Assembly: GCA_017432345.1 (NCBI GenBank)
Contig: JAFRJI010000027.1
Location: 38,474-102,473 of the forward strand
Length of the DNA stretch: 64,000 nt
DNA from: Bacillota bacterium
GTDB lineage: Bacteria > Bacillota > Clostridia > Peptostreptococcales > Anaerovoracaceae
Reading direction: 5' to 3'
Positions within the stretch are counted from its first letter, which is position 1, and every line of letters begins with the position of its first letter. The translations under genes were made by a program, and so were the position numbers. Below are positions 38,493-46,328 of the stretch, one piece after another. The notes beneath the pieces were generated by a model. That model made no database searches. It had not been told where the DNA came from and saw nothing but the letters and a program-made list of their open reading frames with translations.

Positions 38493-38753
38493 TTATTTGC
38501 CCCGCTCTTCAGCCAGAGCCTTGTTAATAGCTATCGTCAGCTGATCGGCGCAGGACGTTGACTTAAAGCCGCAGGTGTTGCCGGCCAGTTTCTCAGTGAT
38601 CTGATCGACGGTCCATCCGTCGACCAACATAGCGATGGCTTTGAGGTTTCCGTTGCAGCCACCGGTAAAGTGTATGTTCCGGACGACGTCCCCATCCAGC
38701 TCAAATTCCAGCTTTGTCGGGCATACGTTCCTTGTCAAATATTCATGTTTCAT
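38493..38753 (-). CDS. TSCPD-domain (TIGR03905-like) small protein
   Basis: 86 residues. Resembles the short stand-alone TSCPD family: YLTRNVCPTKLEFELDGDVVRNIHFTGGCNGNLKAIAMLVDG, then CGFKSTSCADQLTIAINKAL. TSCPD domains occur at the C-terminus of some ribonucleotide reductases; the small versions have no assigned reaction. Four conserved cysteines hint at metal or redox binding. First gene of a two-gene minus-strand unit with nfo; divergent from the DUF3048 gene. Confidence 0.82.
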   Translation of the reverse strand: MKHEYLTRNVCPTKLEFELDGDVVRNIHFTGGCNGNLKAIAMLVDGWTVDQITEKLAGNTCGFKSTSCADQLTIAINKALAEERGK

Positions 38754-38822
38754 AGCAAAACCCCCATGATATAATTTTTATGACAGTATAACACACGTAA
38801 TTAAAGAAGGGAATGAAGGCAG

Positions 38823-40073
38823 ATGAAAAAACAGAAAAGCAAACTCTCGGCTTTGCTGATCTTCGCTATGGCCTTTGTGCTGGCGATGGGAACCTTTGCA
38901 CTGACAGGGTGCGGTGGTGAAGACACAGCGGTCGTGGAAGAACCGGAGCCGATCATCAATCCAATCACGGGATTCGAGGTCGAAACTGAGGAAGACCTTC
39001 CGATCCGGCCGGTCGTCGTATCAATACCGAACGCACCGGATGGCGCTGTTCCGCAATCTAACCTTTCATACGCCGATATTATTTATGAGTTCCCGGTCGA
39101 AGCGGAGCTGACGAGACTGCAGGCAGTATACTACACTCAGTTCCCGGATAAATTCGGTCCGATCCGGAGCGTCCGGTACTACTTCGTAAACGTTTGCCGG
39201 GAATGGAAGGCGTGTCATGTCGGATATGGTTGGGGCAAGAAAGCCAGAGGCTACATGGAAGACTGCGGCATTCCGCACATCAACGGTATGCAGGACACCG
39301 ATCTGTTCTACCGCGTCTCCGACAAATCCGCACCGAACAACGCCTACATAGATTGGTCCAGCGTCCAGCAGAGAGCTGACGAAGAGGGCTGGTTCGCAGA
39401 ACGCGTAAAGATCAAGCCGTTCAAGTTCCGCGACGAGAAGTGGAAGGAAGAACAGGAAGCTGCAAAGATCGAAGCGGAAGGCATCATCGCTGAAAAGGGC
39501 GAATCCAACGCAGAGGAAGATGTGAAGGCCGTCAAGAAGGCAGAGAAAGTTCTGAAGGAGCCTGAATGGGCATCTTCCGTAAAAGTTTCCTCAAGCGGCT
39601 GCAACAGTGAATGCGTCTACAACAGAGAAACCGGCAAGTACGACCGGTTCTGGTACGGACAGCCGTTCGTTGACAAAGAGACCGGCGAGCAGTTATCCTT
39701 TGACAACGTCATCATCCAGTATGTCCACAGCGACATCATGACCGACACCGATGGAACACTCGACCACAAAGGTCGTCTGAGCATTGATATGGATGAAGGC
39801 GGAGACGCGATGATCTTCACACACGGAGAAGTCGTCAAGGGCAAGTGGACCAGAAAAGACATGGATCACAGAACGATCTTCAAGGACGAAGACGGCGAAC
39901 AGTTCCGTCTGACGCCGGGCACGACTTGGGTCTATGTTGTCGACCAGAAGATGGATTGCTCCTATGAAGCGGGCGAGCCAGTCGTCGATGAAGAAGAGGC
40001 GGTCGATGAAGAAGTCGCCGAAGAAGAAGGCGGCGCTGAGCACGAAGCCGGTGCAGAAGAAACGACTGAATAA
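38823..40073 (+). CDS. DUF3048-domain lipoprotein
   Basis: 416 residues. Lipoprotein signal with lipobox FALTGC (Cys30). The DUF3048 core includes INPITGFEVE, RPVVVSIPNAPDGAVPQSNLSYADIIYEFPVE, LTRLQAVYYTQFPDKFGPIRSVRYYFVNV and, near the end, DGEQFRLTPGTTWVYVV (all read in pieces). A Lys/Glu-rich helical insertion (about residues 205-260) interrupts the domain. The tail is very acidic and may be a spacer. YerB-like proteins of this type are exported with unknown function. RBS AGAAGGGAATGAAGG. It has its own divergent promoter region but no clear terminator in its own direction. Confidence 0.85.
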   Translation: MKKQKSKLSALLIFAMAFVLAMGTFALTGCGGEDTAVVEEPEPIINPITGFEVETEEDLPIRPVVVSIPNAPDGAVPQSNLSYADIIYEFPVEAELTRLQAVYYTQFPDKFGPIRSVRYYFVNVCREWKACHVGYGWGKKARGYMEDCGIPHINGMQDTDLFYRVSDKSAPNNAYIDWSSVQQRADEEGWFAERVKIKPFKFRDEKWKEEQEAAKIEAEGIIAEKGESNAEEDVKAVKKAEKVLKEPEWASSVKVSSSGCNSECVYNRETGKYDRFWYGQPFVDKETGEQLSFDNVIIQYVHSDIMTDTDGTLDHKGRLSIDMDEGGDAMIFTHGEVVKGKWTRKDMDHRTIFKDEDGEQFRLTPGTTWVYVVDQKMDCSYEAGEPVVDEEEAVDEEVAEEEGGAEHEAGAEETTE

Positions 40074-40076
40074 AAC

Positions 40077-40106
40077 AAAAAAAAGTTAAGACCGGACGGT
40101 CTTAAC
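40077..40106 (-). terminator. Minus-strand terminator guarding the DUF3048 gene end
   Basis: On the minus strand GTTAAGACCG-TC-CGGTCTTAAC is followed by eight T. It would stop read-through from the convergent PBP gene. Confidence 0.7.
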
Positions 40107-40140
40107 CAAGATTCTTAACGTTAACCAATAATACCTAATG

Positions 40141-40177
40141 AAAAAAGCTGCAGGGCCTAGTTGACCAGGTCCTGCAG
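40141..40177 (-). terminator. Minus-strand terminator overlapping the PBP stop codon
   Basis: CTGCAGG (40171-40177, minus strand) pairs with CCTGCAG (40148-40154), followed by CTTTTTT. The stop codon of the PBP gene lies in the loop. Confidence 0.75.
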
Positions 40178-41509
40178 TACTTTATTTGCAACGGAACCGG
40201 CAGCATCGATACCGTAGCCGCCTTCCTCCACGAGGACGACGAACGCGTATGGATTCTCCGAATCATCGAGGAAGCCGACGAACCAGGAGTTCGGCGCGGA
40301 CTGTCCTTCGACCTCCGCCGTCCCGGTCTTCGCGCAAAGTTCCAAACCCGGAAAGGCGTTTTGTCCGCCATAGTGGCTTTCTACATTGTTCCGCATCATT
40401 TCTCTGAGCGATGCTGCCGTGGCAGGATCGATCATGTCCTTTTTCTTCAGGGCAGCAGTCTTGACTTCTTTGAGTTTCTCATCGACGATGTTGGTCGGGC
40501 TGAGGATGGTCGGCAGCACGGCCGTTCCATCATTGGCGATGGCGCCCATGTAGACCATCAGGTTGCACGGGTTGACCATGTCGTGCCACTGGCCGATGCC
40601 GGTCCACGCCAGATCGACGCCGCTATCCGGATAATCGAATGTTCCGGCCTTGGTCTCGATCCCGTCGATATTGAGGCTTTCATCCAGCAACGTTTTCTTA
40701 ACGTATTTCTTGATCATGTCCCCGCCCAGCTGTTCCGCGACTTTACCGAAGTAGCAGTTGCAGGAAACTTCCAGTGCTTCCTGGAGATCCACCGTTCCGT
40801 GGGCGGAGACATCCGTCACCTTGTCGCCGTGGTCATAGTCGACCGAACCGGTGCAGTCCCAGGTGTAGGAGTACGCGTTCTCCAGCGTCTCGATCGAAGC
40901 CGCCGCGGTCACCAGCTTGAACGTGGATCCCGGCGCGAACGTCGCCGATATGAAGCGGTTGATGTATGAACCATCCGGCGGATCTGCCGGCGGATTCGCC
41001 GGGTCGAACGTTGGCGTGCTGACCATGCAGACGATCTGACCGGTCTTGTAATTATAAACGCCTATGGTGCCTTTGCGTCCGTTCATCGCCTCGAAAGCCG
41101 TCGCGCAGATGTTCGAATTCAGCGTGAGGGAAACGTTCTCGCCCTCGTTGTTCAGGGTATAGATGCCGTTGATGAAATCATACCCGATCATCCGCTCGAC
41201 GAATGCCCGGTTCGAACCGGTGATAACGTTGTTATCCTTATCGCCCGTGATATGCATCATCGCGCAGCGCACGTAGTAGTCTTCGTTGAACTGCATCCCG
41301 TCCGATGTGTTCCGCATGAGCAGATTCCCGTTCACATCGTACAGGGCGCCCTTGGCGAGATCGCCGTCGGCGTACACATCACGGTTCCCTTCATAGACGG
41401 CCCATGCACCGCCTTCGTGCCAGTCTTCGTAAATGAAATAGCAAAGCCCTCCGAGCAGAACGAGAGCCAGAAGGAGGCACATGATGGCGCGCTTTTCGAT
41501 TTTCTTCAT
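40157..41509 (-). CDS. Class B penicillin-binding protein (FtsI/PbpA-like transpeptidase)
   Basis: 450 residues. One N-terminal membrane anchor (about 8-26), a short pedestal domain, then the transpeptidase with SXXK (Ser195-Thr-Phe-Lys198, active serine), SXN (Ser249-Cys-Asn251) and KTG (394-396, AKTGTAEV). It is much shorter than division PBPs of 600-700 residues, like actinobacterial and clostridial PbpA paired with an FtsW/RodA protein. The FHA-FtsW gene lies 12 bp upstream, so they probably form a SEDS/bPBP peptidoglycan synthase pair. RBS AGGAGGGATCAGG. Confidence 0.92.
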   Translation of the reverse strand: MKKIEKRAIMCLLLALVLLGGLCYFIYEDWHEGGAWAVYEGNRDVYADGDLAKGALYDVNGNLLMRNTSDGMQFNEDYYVRCAMMHITGDKDNNVITGSNRAFVERMIGYDFINGIYTLNNEGENVSLTLNSNICATAFEAMNGRKGTIGVYNYKTGQIVCMVSTPTFDPANPPADPPDGSYINRFISATFAPGSTFKLVTAAASIETLENAYSYTWDCTGSVDYDHGDKVTDVSAHGTVDLQEALEVSCNCYFGKVAEQLGGDMIKKYVKKTLLDESLNIDGIETKAGTFDYPDSGVDLAWTGIGQWHDMVNPCNLMVYMGAIANDGTAVLPTILSPTNIVDEKLKEVKTAALKKKDMIDPATAASLREMMRNNVESHYGGQNAFPGLELCAKTGTAEVEGQSAPNSWFVGFLDDSENPYAFVVLVEEGGYGIDAAGSVANKVLQDLVN

Positions 41510-41521
41510 CCTGATCCCTCC

Positions 41522-43615
41522 TTACTTTTTCTTCCCGAACAGATCGTCCAGCGTCAACGGGCGGTCTTTGCTTTTCTCCGGTGCGTCGGAGCTGCCGCCA
41601 GCCTTTTCGAACTTCCCGAAGAAGTCGTCATCGGATACGTCCGTGTAGCGGACGGCCCGGACGCGCTCTTTCTTTGGCGGCGCATAGCTGGAAGATTCGT
41701 CATAGCTGGCCGGTTCGTCGAAGGCCTCCAGATCACTGAGATCTGACACTTCTTCGTAATCCGCCGCATCGGACGATTCTTCGAAAAAGTCCACCTCTTC
41801 GAAAGCGTCCAAATCGCCGAACTCTGAACCGTCAAACTCCGCCTCGTAGTCGTCACTGTCCACTTCCTCGAAGAGGTCCTCAGGGTTTTGCAGATCACTA
41901 TCCGCGAGGTTGTCCCTGAAGTCGCTCTTCCGATCAAGCCGGATCGCGAAGCTGGCGTTTTGCCGTGTGTCCGCCGCTTTTACGAAGGCCAAAAGCCCCC
42001 AGCACGTGATCATGCTCGTTCCGCCTGAGGAAACGAACGGGAAGGTCACGCCGGTCAGCGGCAGGAGATCAACCGAACCAAAGACGTTCAGGATCACCTG
42101 GAAAAGGAACAGCGACGTAGCCGCGCAGGCCGCGATGCAGTAATACGTGGACCGGCCGGCCCGGATGGCCCGCTGCGCGAAGACGCCCAGCGTGATGATG
42201 CAGAGTACGGCGAGCACCGCGATAACGAGGCCCCACTCTTCGCTGAGCATTCCGAAGACCAGGTCAGTACTGGCCGCCGCGACATCGCTGAGATTGCCTT
42301 CCCCGGCGCCGAGACCCGGCAGTCCGCCGCTGGCGATGGATGTCAGCGTCTGTACCTGCTGGAAGCCACCGTCGGTCGGGTCTTCCCAGACGTGGCCCCA
42401 GACTTCGAATCGCGAGGCGACGTATGGTTTGAATCGCAGGACCATCAGTCCCATCAGTCCCGCTGCCCCGAGGATCAGCGCCAGCTTGGTGAAGTCGCCG
42501 GACCGCAGGAAGGAGATGATCAGGAACGTGGCAAAGAATACGATGGCCGTACCGAAGTCACCCATCAGAGCCAGGCAGCCGAGGCAGAACACGCTGAATC
42601 CCATGAAGATCATCAGGTTCTTCCGCTGCTGCAGTTCGTCCAGGGTGGCGGCACCGATATATACGAATACGATTTTTACAATTTCTGAAGGTTGGAAGGA
42701 AAGGCTTCCGATGTGGATCCAGTTCTGGGAGCCGTTGACGACCGCCCCGAAGATCAGGTTGATCAACAGCAACACCACGCTGATTCCCAGCAGGATCGTC
42801 GTGAGGCTTTTGGTCCACCTCAGGTCGCGCAGGAACCAGCAGATCACGATGAACAGGATCACGCCGAGCATTACCGCGATCGATTGCTTCAGGACCGTCG
42901 TCGGGTAGGCGGAGGCCGTGACCGCCAGACTCAGCGTCGACAGGAAGAAAGCGATGATCTCGACCTCAAAGCCTTTGCGCCGGAACGACCGCATGAGCAG
43001 GGTGTATCCCCACATCACGGCACAGAGGAGCATGTAGGCGACGGTCAGCTGCGTCGGGTAGTTTTCCCCCATCGCTACGTGGAACTGTATCACGGTCAGG
43101 AGCTGGAAGATCGTGATCGCGAACAGCGAGAACCACGGCGAGGTCGTCGACGTGTACTGTTTCCTCGTTTTTACGTTTTGCATGCGCTCCTGCAGGCTGA
43201 GCGGATACAGCTCAAAATCCGAGCCGCCGATGTTCAGGACATCGCCGCCCCGCAGGACCGTTGGTTCGTGGACCGGTATTCCGTTGATTTTGGAACCGTT
43301 CTTAGAATTCAGATCGTTGTAGATCCAGGTACCGGTGGAGTCGCGCATCAAGGTGCCGTGGCTCCTGGAAACGCTCCCCAGATTGAGTTTGATGTCACAG
43401 CCTCTGGACCGGCCGACCAGGTTCTCCCAGTGGGTCAGCGGCACACTGCTTCCGTCCGGGCAGCGCAGATACGCCCAGATCTCAGACGGATTCCGCATCC
43501 TGAGAAGCCCCAGGATCTGGTGCAGCAGAATCAGTATCGCCAACCCCACGAAGACCCAGCGTACGCCGGTCGTAAAGTAGAGCTGTACATAGTCTGTAAA
43601 TCCTTCGTAGTTCAA
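41522..43615 (-). CDS. FHA-domain / FtsW-RodA-SpoVE fusion protein
   Basis: 697 residues from a TTG start (GGGGA 9 nt upstream). Parts: a membrane helix (about 17-37); an FHA domain (about 46-137) with VGRSRGCDIKLN, SVSRSHGTL and NDLNSKNGSKING, i.e. the GRS, SxxH and NG phosphothreonine-binding residues; a SEDS glycosyltransferase (about 160-560) with SEIVKIVFVYIGAATLDELQ, MGDFGTAIVFFATFLI and PLTGVTFPFVSSGGTSMI; and an acidic Asp/Glu/Ser-rich tail (about 575-697). SEDS proteins polymerise glycan from lipid II. FHA fusion implies control by Thr phosphorylation. The adjacent class B PBP is its likely partner. No Ser/Thr kinase gene is in the window. Confidence 0.92.
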   Translation of the reverse strand: MNYEGFTDYVQLYFTTGVRWVFVGLAILILLHQILGLLRMRNPSEIWAYLRCPDGSSVPLTHWENLVGRSRGCDIKLNLGSVSRSHGTLMRDSTGTWIYNDLNSKNGSKINGIPVHEPTVLRGGDVLNIGGSDFELYPLSLQERMQNVKTRKQYTSTTSPWFSLFAITIFQLLTVIQFHVAMGENYPTQLTVAYMLLCAVMWGYTLLMRSFRRKGFEVEIIAFFLSTLSLAVTASAYPTTVLKQSIAVMLGVILFIVICWFLRDLRWTKSLTTILLGISVVLLLINLIFGAVVNGSQNWIHIGSLSFQPSEIVKIVFVYIGAATLDELQQRKNLMIFMGFSVFCLGCLALMGDFGTAIVFFATFLIISFLRSGDFTKLALILGAAGLMGLMVLRFKPYVASRFEVWGHVWEDPTDGGFQQVQTLTSIASGGLPGLGAGEGNLSDVAAASTDLVFGMLSEEWGLVIAVLAVLCIITLGVFAQRAIRAGRSTYYCIAACAATSLFLFQVILNVFGSVDLLPLTGVTFPFVSSGGTSMITCWGLLAFVKAADTRQNASFAIRLDRKSDFRDNLADSDLQNPEDLFEEVDSDDYEAEFDGSEFGDLDAFEEVDFFEESSDAADYEEVSDLSDLEAFDEPASYDESSSYAPPKKERVRAVRYTDVSDDDFFGKFEKAGGSSDAPEKSKDRPLTLDDLFGKKK

Positions 43616-43633
43616 ATCCCTTAATCCCCTTTT

Positions 43634-44578
43634 TTAGATATACTGCAAAATAATCGCAACGACCGGAATCGTGATAATGCAAAGGATCGTCGTCAGCATG
43701 ACTCCCTTCGTCGCGAATTCAACGTCCGCTTTATATCGCTCGCTTAAAATGACACTCAGCATGGCACATGGCATGGCCGCTTCCATGATGATGACGGTCC
43801 CGAACAGCGTTTCGCCGCCGATGATCAGCTTGACGAGAACGAGCGCGATGGCCGGCGCCACGAGAAGCTTGAGCAGGCAGACCAGGTACGCGTGCTTGTT
43901 CATGAACATGTCCTTGAAGCGGATCCGCGCCAGGTGTGAACCGACGACCATCATGGCCAGCGGGCTGGTGACAGCGCCGATGGCATCGACCGGACCGCCG
44001 ATGATGCTCGGCAGCGTGATCCGGCAGACGTAGAAGAGCAGGCCAATCAAAACCCCGATAAAGCATGGGTTGATGATGCCTTTCATTGTCTCTGCCGCGC
44101 TCATCTTCTCCGCGCCTTTTGCAGACTGGCGGATGAGTGTCACGCCGATGGTGAACATCAGGACATCAAAGGATGAGTCCGCCAGCGCGCCGTAGAAGAC
44201 CGCTTCCTTGCCGAACAGTCCGTCGAGGACGGGAAGCCCCAGGAAGCCGGTGTTTCCAAAGACCATCATGAAGGCCATGATCCCAGTCTGGGTCGGCGGC
44301 AGGTGGATGAACATCGTCAGCACTTTGGAGATCACCATGGCGATGAGGACGACGCCAATGAAAATGAGAACAACGTATTTGCAGTTGTTCAGCGTCTCCC
44401 AGGAAAACTCCATCTGCATCGCGCTGATGACCAGGCACGGATACGTCACGTAGGTGATCAGGTTGGAGAATCCTTCAGTATGCACTTTTTGAACCAGTCC
44501 CATTTTCGTTAACAGATAGCCCGGCAGTATCATGGCAAATACTTTGACCAGAGCCAGTATAACGTCCACAGCTCCCAT
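43634..44578 (-). CDS. AEC-family (auxin efflux carrier-like) transporter
   Basis: 314 residues from the ATG at 44578, preceded by ATGGAG; a longer frame upstream crosses the lplA promoter and is not used. About ten helices: MGAVDVILALVKVFAMILPGYLLTKMG at the start, MVFGNTGFLGLPVLDGLFG, and FGTVIIMEAAMPCAMLSVIL near the end, the standard AEC layout. Members export or import carboxylates such as malate or malonate. It is the first gene of a minus-strand run with the FHA-FtsW and PBP genes (18-bp gap). Confidence 0.87.
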   Translation of the reverse strand: MGAVDVILALVKVFAMILPGYLLTKMGLVQKVHTEGFSNLITYVTYPCLVISAMQMEFSWETLNNCKYVVLIFIGVVLIAMVISKVLTMFIHLPPTQTGIMAFMMVFGNTGFLGLPVLDGLFGKEAVFYGALADSSFDVLMFTIGVTLIRQSAKGAEKMSAAETMKGIINPCFIGVLIGLLFYVCRITLPSIIGGPVDAIGAVTSPLAMMVVGSHLARIRFKDMFMNKHAYLVCLLKLLVAPAIALVLVKLIIGGETLFGTVIIMEAAMPCAMLSVILSERYKADVEFATKGVMLTTILCIITIPVVAIILQYI

Positions 44579-44666
44579 AGATGTCCGTCTCCATTCAATG
44601 TGTGTCAATTCAAACAAAAACTCATCATAATTATACATTGTTTTCCTGGCAAGTACAAGAATGGTA

Positions 44667-44695
44667 TGTACGAACAGCGCCGGAGATGATAGAGT
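44667..44695 (+). promoter_or_regulatory. lplA promoter, predicted leaderless start
   Basis: TAGAGT (44690-44695) with a poor -35 (TGTACG, 44667-44672) at 17 bp. Six nt (AGGGGT) separate the -10 from the ATG; AGGGG touches the ATG too closely to work as a normal RBS. Confidence 0.45.
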
Positions 44696-44701
44696 AGGGG
44701 T

Positions 44702-45724
44702 ATGGAGAACAAACTGATCTACATCGAAAACGAACATACGGATCCGCGCTACAATCTGGCGTTCGAAGAATACGTGTTTACGCACGTTATCGAATCGACA
44801 CCGGTACTTTTATTGTGGCAGAACGAGCCGTCGGTCATAATCGGGAAATATCAGAACACCATCGAAGAAATCAACTACGATCACATCAAGGAGAACGGCG
44901 TGCACGTGGTGCGCCGCAATACCGGCGGCGGGGCGGTCTACCACGATCTGGGGAATCTGAATTATTCCTTCATCATCCCGGATGCGGAGACGAAGATCGA
45001 CTTCGGGACCTTCACGACGCCGCTGGTCAAAGCGTTGCGTTCATACGGGATCCCGGCGGAACAGACCGGCCGCAACGATATTCTCGTTGACGGAAGGAAG
45101 TTCTCCGGCAACGCCCAACAGTTTTCCAAACACCGGCTGCTCCACCACGGAACAATCATGTTCGACGTCGATACGAACGCCGTCGCAAAGGCTCTTCGCG
45201 TCAAACCGGGGAAGTTTCAATCAAAGGCCACGAAATCCGTCCGCAGCCGCGTGACAAATCTGAAACCGTACTTCGATGCGGCAGGCGGCGCGGCGAATGG
45301 AGCGGGCACCGTTACCGACGTGGCTGCGTTCAAAGTCCTCCTGCTGGAGTGGTTCCGGCGCGAGTACGATGTGACGGAGCTGCAGTTGAGCGAGGCGCAG
45401 CTGACGGAGATCGAAAATCTCAAGGCGAAGAAATACGACACCGATGAGTGGAACTTCGGGCGGTCGCCAAAGGCGGACGTCGTCCGGGGCGACTTCTTCC
45501 GGTGCGGCTACGTGGAATTTTGCTTCTCGATCGCACAGCACCGGATCCGCAGCGTGAAGATCAACGGGGACTTTTTCCCGGTCCGGGACATCGAAGAATT
45601 CGAACGGTCCTTCGAGGGCTGTGAGTATACGGCAGAGGTGCTGCGGGAAGTGCTGGAAGCGGCGGATCTGCAGGGATATCTGGGCGATGTGACGGTCCAG
45701 GAACTGTTGGATGTAATCGTCTAA
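44702..45724 (+). CDS. lplA: Lipoate-protein ligase A
   Basis: 340 residues. Typical N-terminus (YIENEHTDPRYNLAFEEYVF), then WQNEPSVIIGKYQNTIEEIN, VVRRNTGGGAVYHDLGNLNYSF, GRNDILVDGRKFSGNAQ and HHGTIMFDVD, all part of the lipoyl-AMP site. The C-terminal accessory domain is present. It attaches scavenged lipoate to acceptor proteins such as GcvH or 2-oxoacid dehydrogenases. No acceptor gene is in the window. Confidence 0.93.
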   Translation: MENKLIYIENEHTDPRYNLAFEEYVFTHVIESTPVLLLWQNEPSVIIGKYQNTIEEINYDHIKENGVHVVRRNTGGGAVYHDLGNLNYSFIIPDAETKIDFGTFTTPLVKALRSYGIPAEQTGRNDILVDGRKFSGNAQQFSKHRLLHHGTIMFDVDTNAVAKALRVKPGKFQSKATKSVRSRVTNLKPYFDAAGGAANGAGTVTDVAAFKVLLLEWFRREYDVTELQLSEAQLTEIENLKAKKYDTDEWNFGRSPKADVVRGDFFRCGYVEFCFSIAQHRIRSVKINGDFFPVRDIEEFERSFEGCEYTAEVLREVLEAADLQGYLGDVTVQELLDVIV

Positions 45725-45733
45725 CCACCCATC

Positions 45734-45762
45734 TTGACACGCTCAAGAAAAACACATAAGAT
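45734..45762 (+). promoter_or_regulatory. Promoter of the DUF6506-like / ABC exporter operon
   Basis: TTGACA (45734-45739), 17 bp, TAAGAT (45757-45762), 23 bp before the start. Confidence 0.8.
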
Positions 45763-45785
45763 TGCTTATATGGAGGTAGATAACA

Positions 45786-46328
45786 ATGTTGAAATTTGCA
45801 TTTTTGATCAACGTGCCGGGGCAGTCCCCGAGGATCTATTCCGGAATCTATGAGAACAGCGAAAGCTTCAATCTGGTTGCCGGAACGGGCAGCATGGAAG
45901 AAACCAAGGAATTCGTCGGCGAGCTGGCAGCGGACGGTTACACGCTGCTGAACCTGTGCGGCGATTTCGACGACGCGGTCACTGCCGAGATGCAGGAGAT
46001 CGCCGGTCCGGATGTGAAGATCCGCCACGCGGATTATCTTCCGGATGAACTGGCCAAGGTCGAAGCGCTTCCGGAATTCTCGAAATACGGGATCGTTATC
46101 GTGATGCGAGGCGTCGAAGAGCCGGCCGAAGTCGTGCTGAGCTGCACCGACTTCTACACCAAAGCTATTTTCGTCAAGGATCAGGAGCAGGCCAGCGCGG
46201 CGGCGAAGCAGCTGGCGGCGGAAGGCATGCATGACATAGAACTTTGCAGCTGGTTCACCGAGGAGAAGACACAGGCCGTGATCGACGCCATCGGCGGCGC
46301 TGTACCGGTCGGAAGCTGCGGACTGTAA
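45786..46328 (+). CDS. DUF6506-like protein with internal duplication
   Basis: 180 residues, soluble. Resembles small DUF6506-type proteins; identification is tentative. Two halves appear related: ELAADGYTLLNLCGDFDDAVTAEMQEIAG (from about 47) and QLAAEGMHDIELCSWFTEEKTQAVIDAIG (from about 142). Each half has an Ala-rich helix, then a LC motif and a second helix, as in a duplicated alpha/beta unit. RBS ATGGAGGT. The stop overlaps the start of the ABC exporter by 1 nt (TAATG), so it may sense or bind the exporter's substrate; that is inference. Confidence 0.6.
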   Translation: MLKFAFLINVPGQSPRIYSGIYENSESFNLVAGTGSMEETKEFVGELAADGYTLLNLCGDFDDAVTAEMQEIAGPDVKIRHADYLPDELAKVEALPEFSKYGIVIVMRGVEEPAEVVLSCTDFYTKAIFVKDQEQASAAAKQLAAEGMHDIELCSWFTEEKTQAVIDAIGGAVPVGSCGL

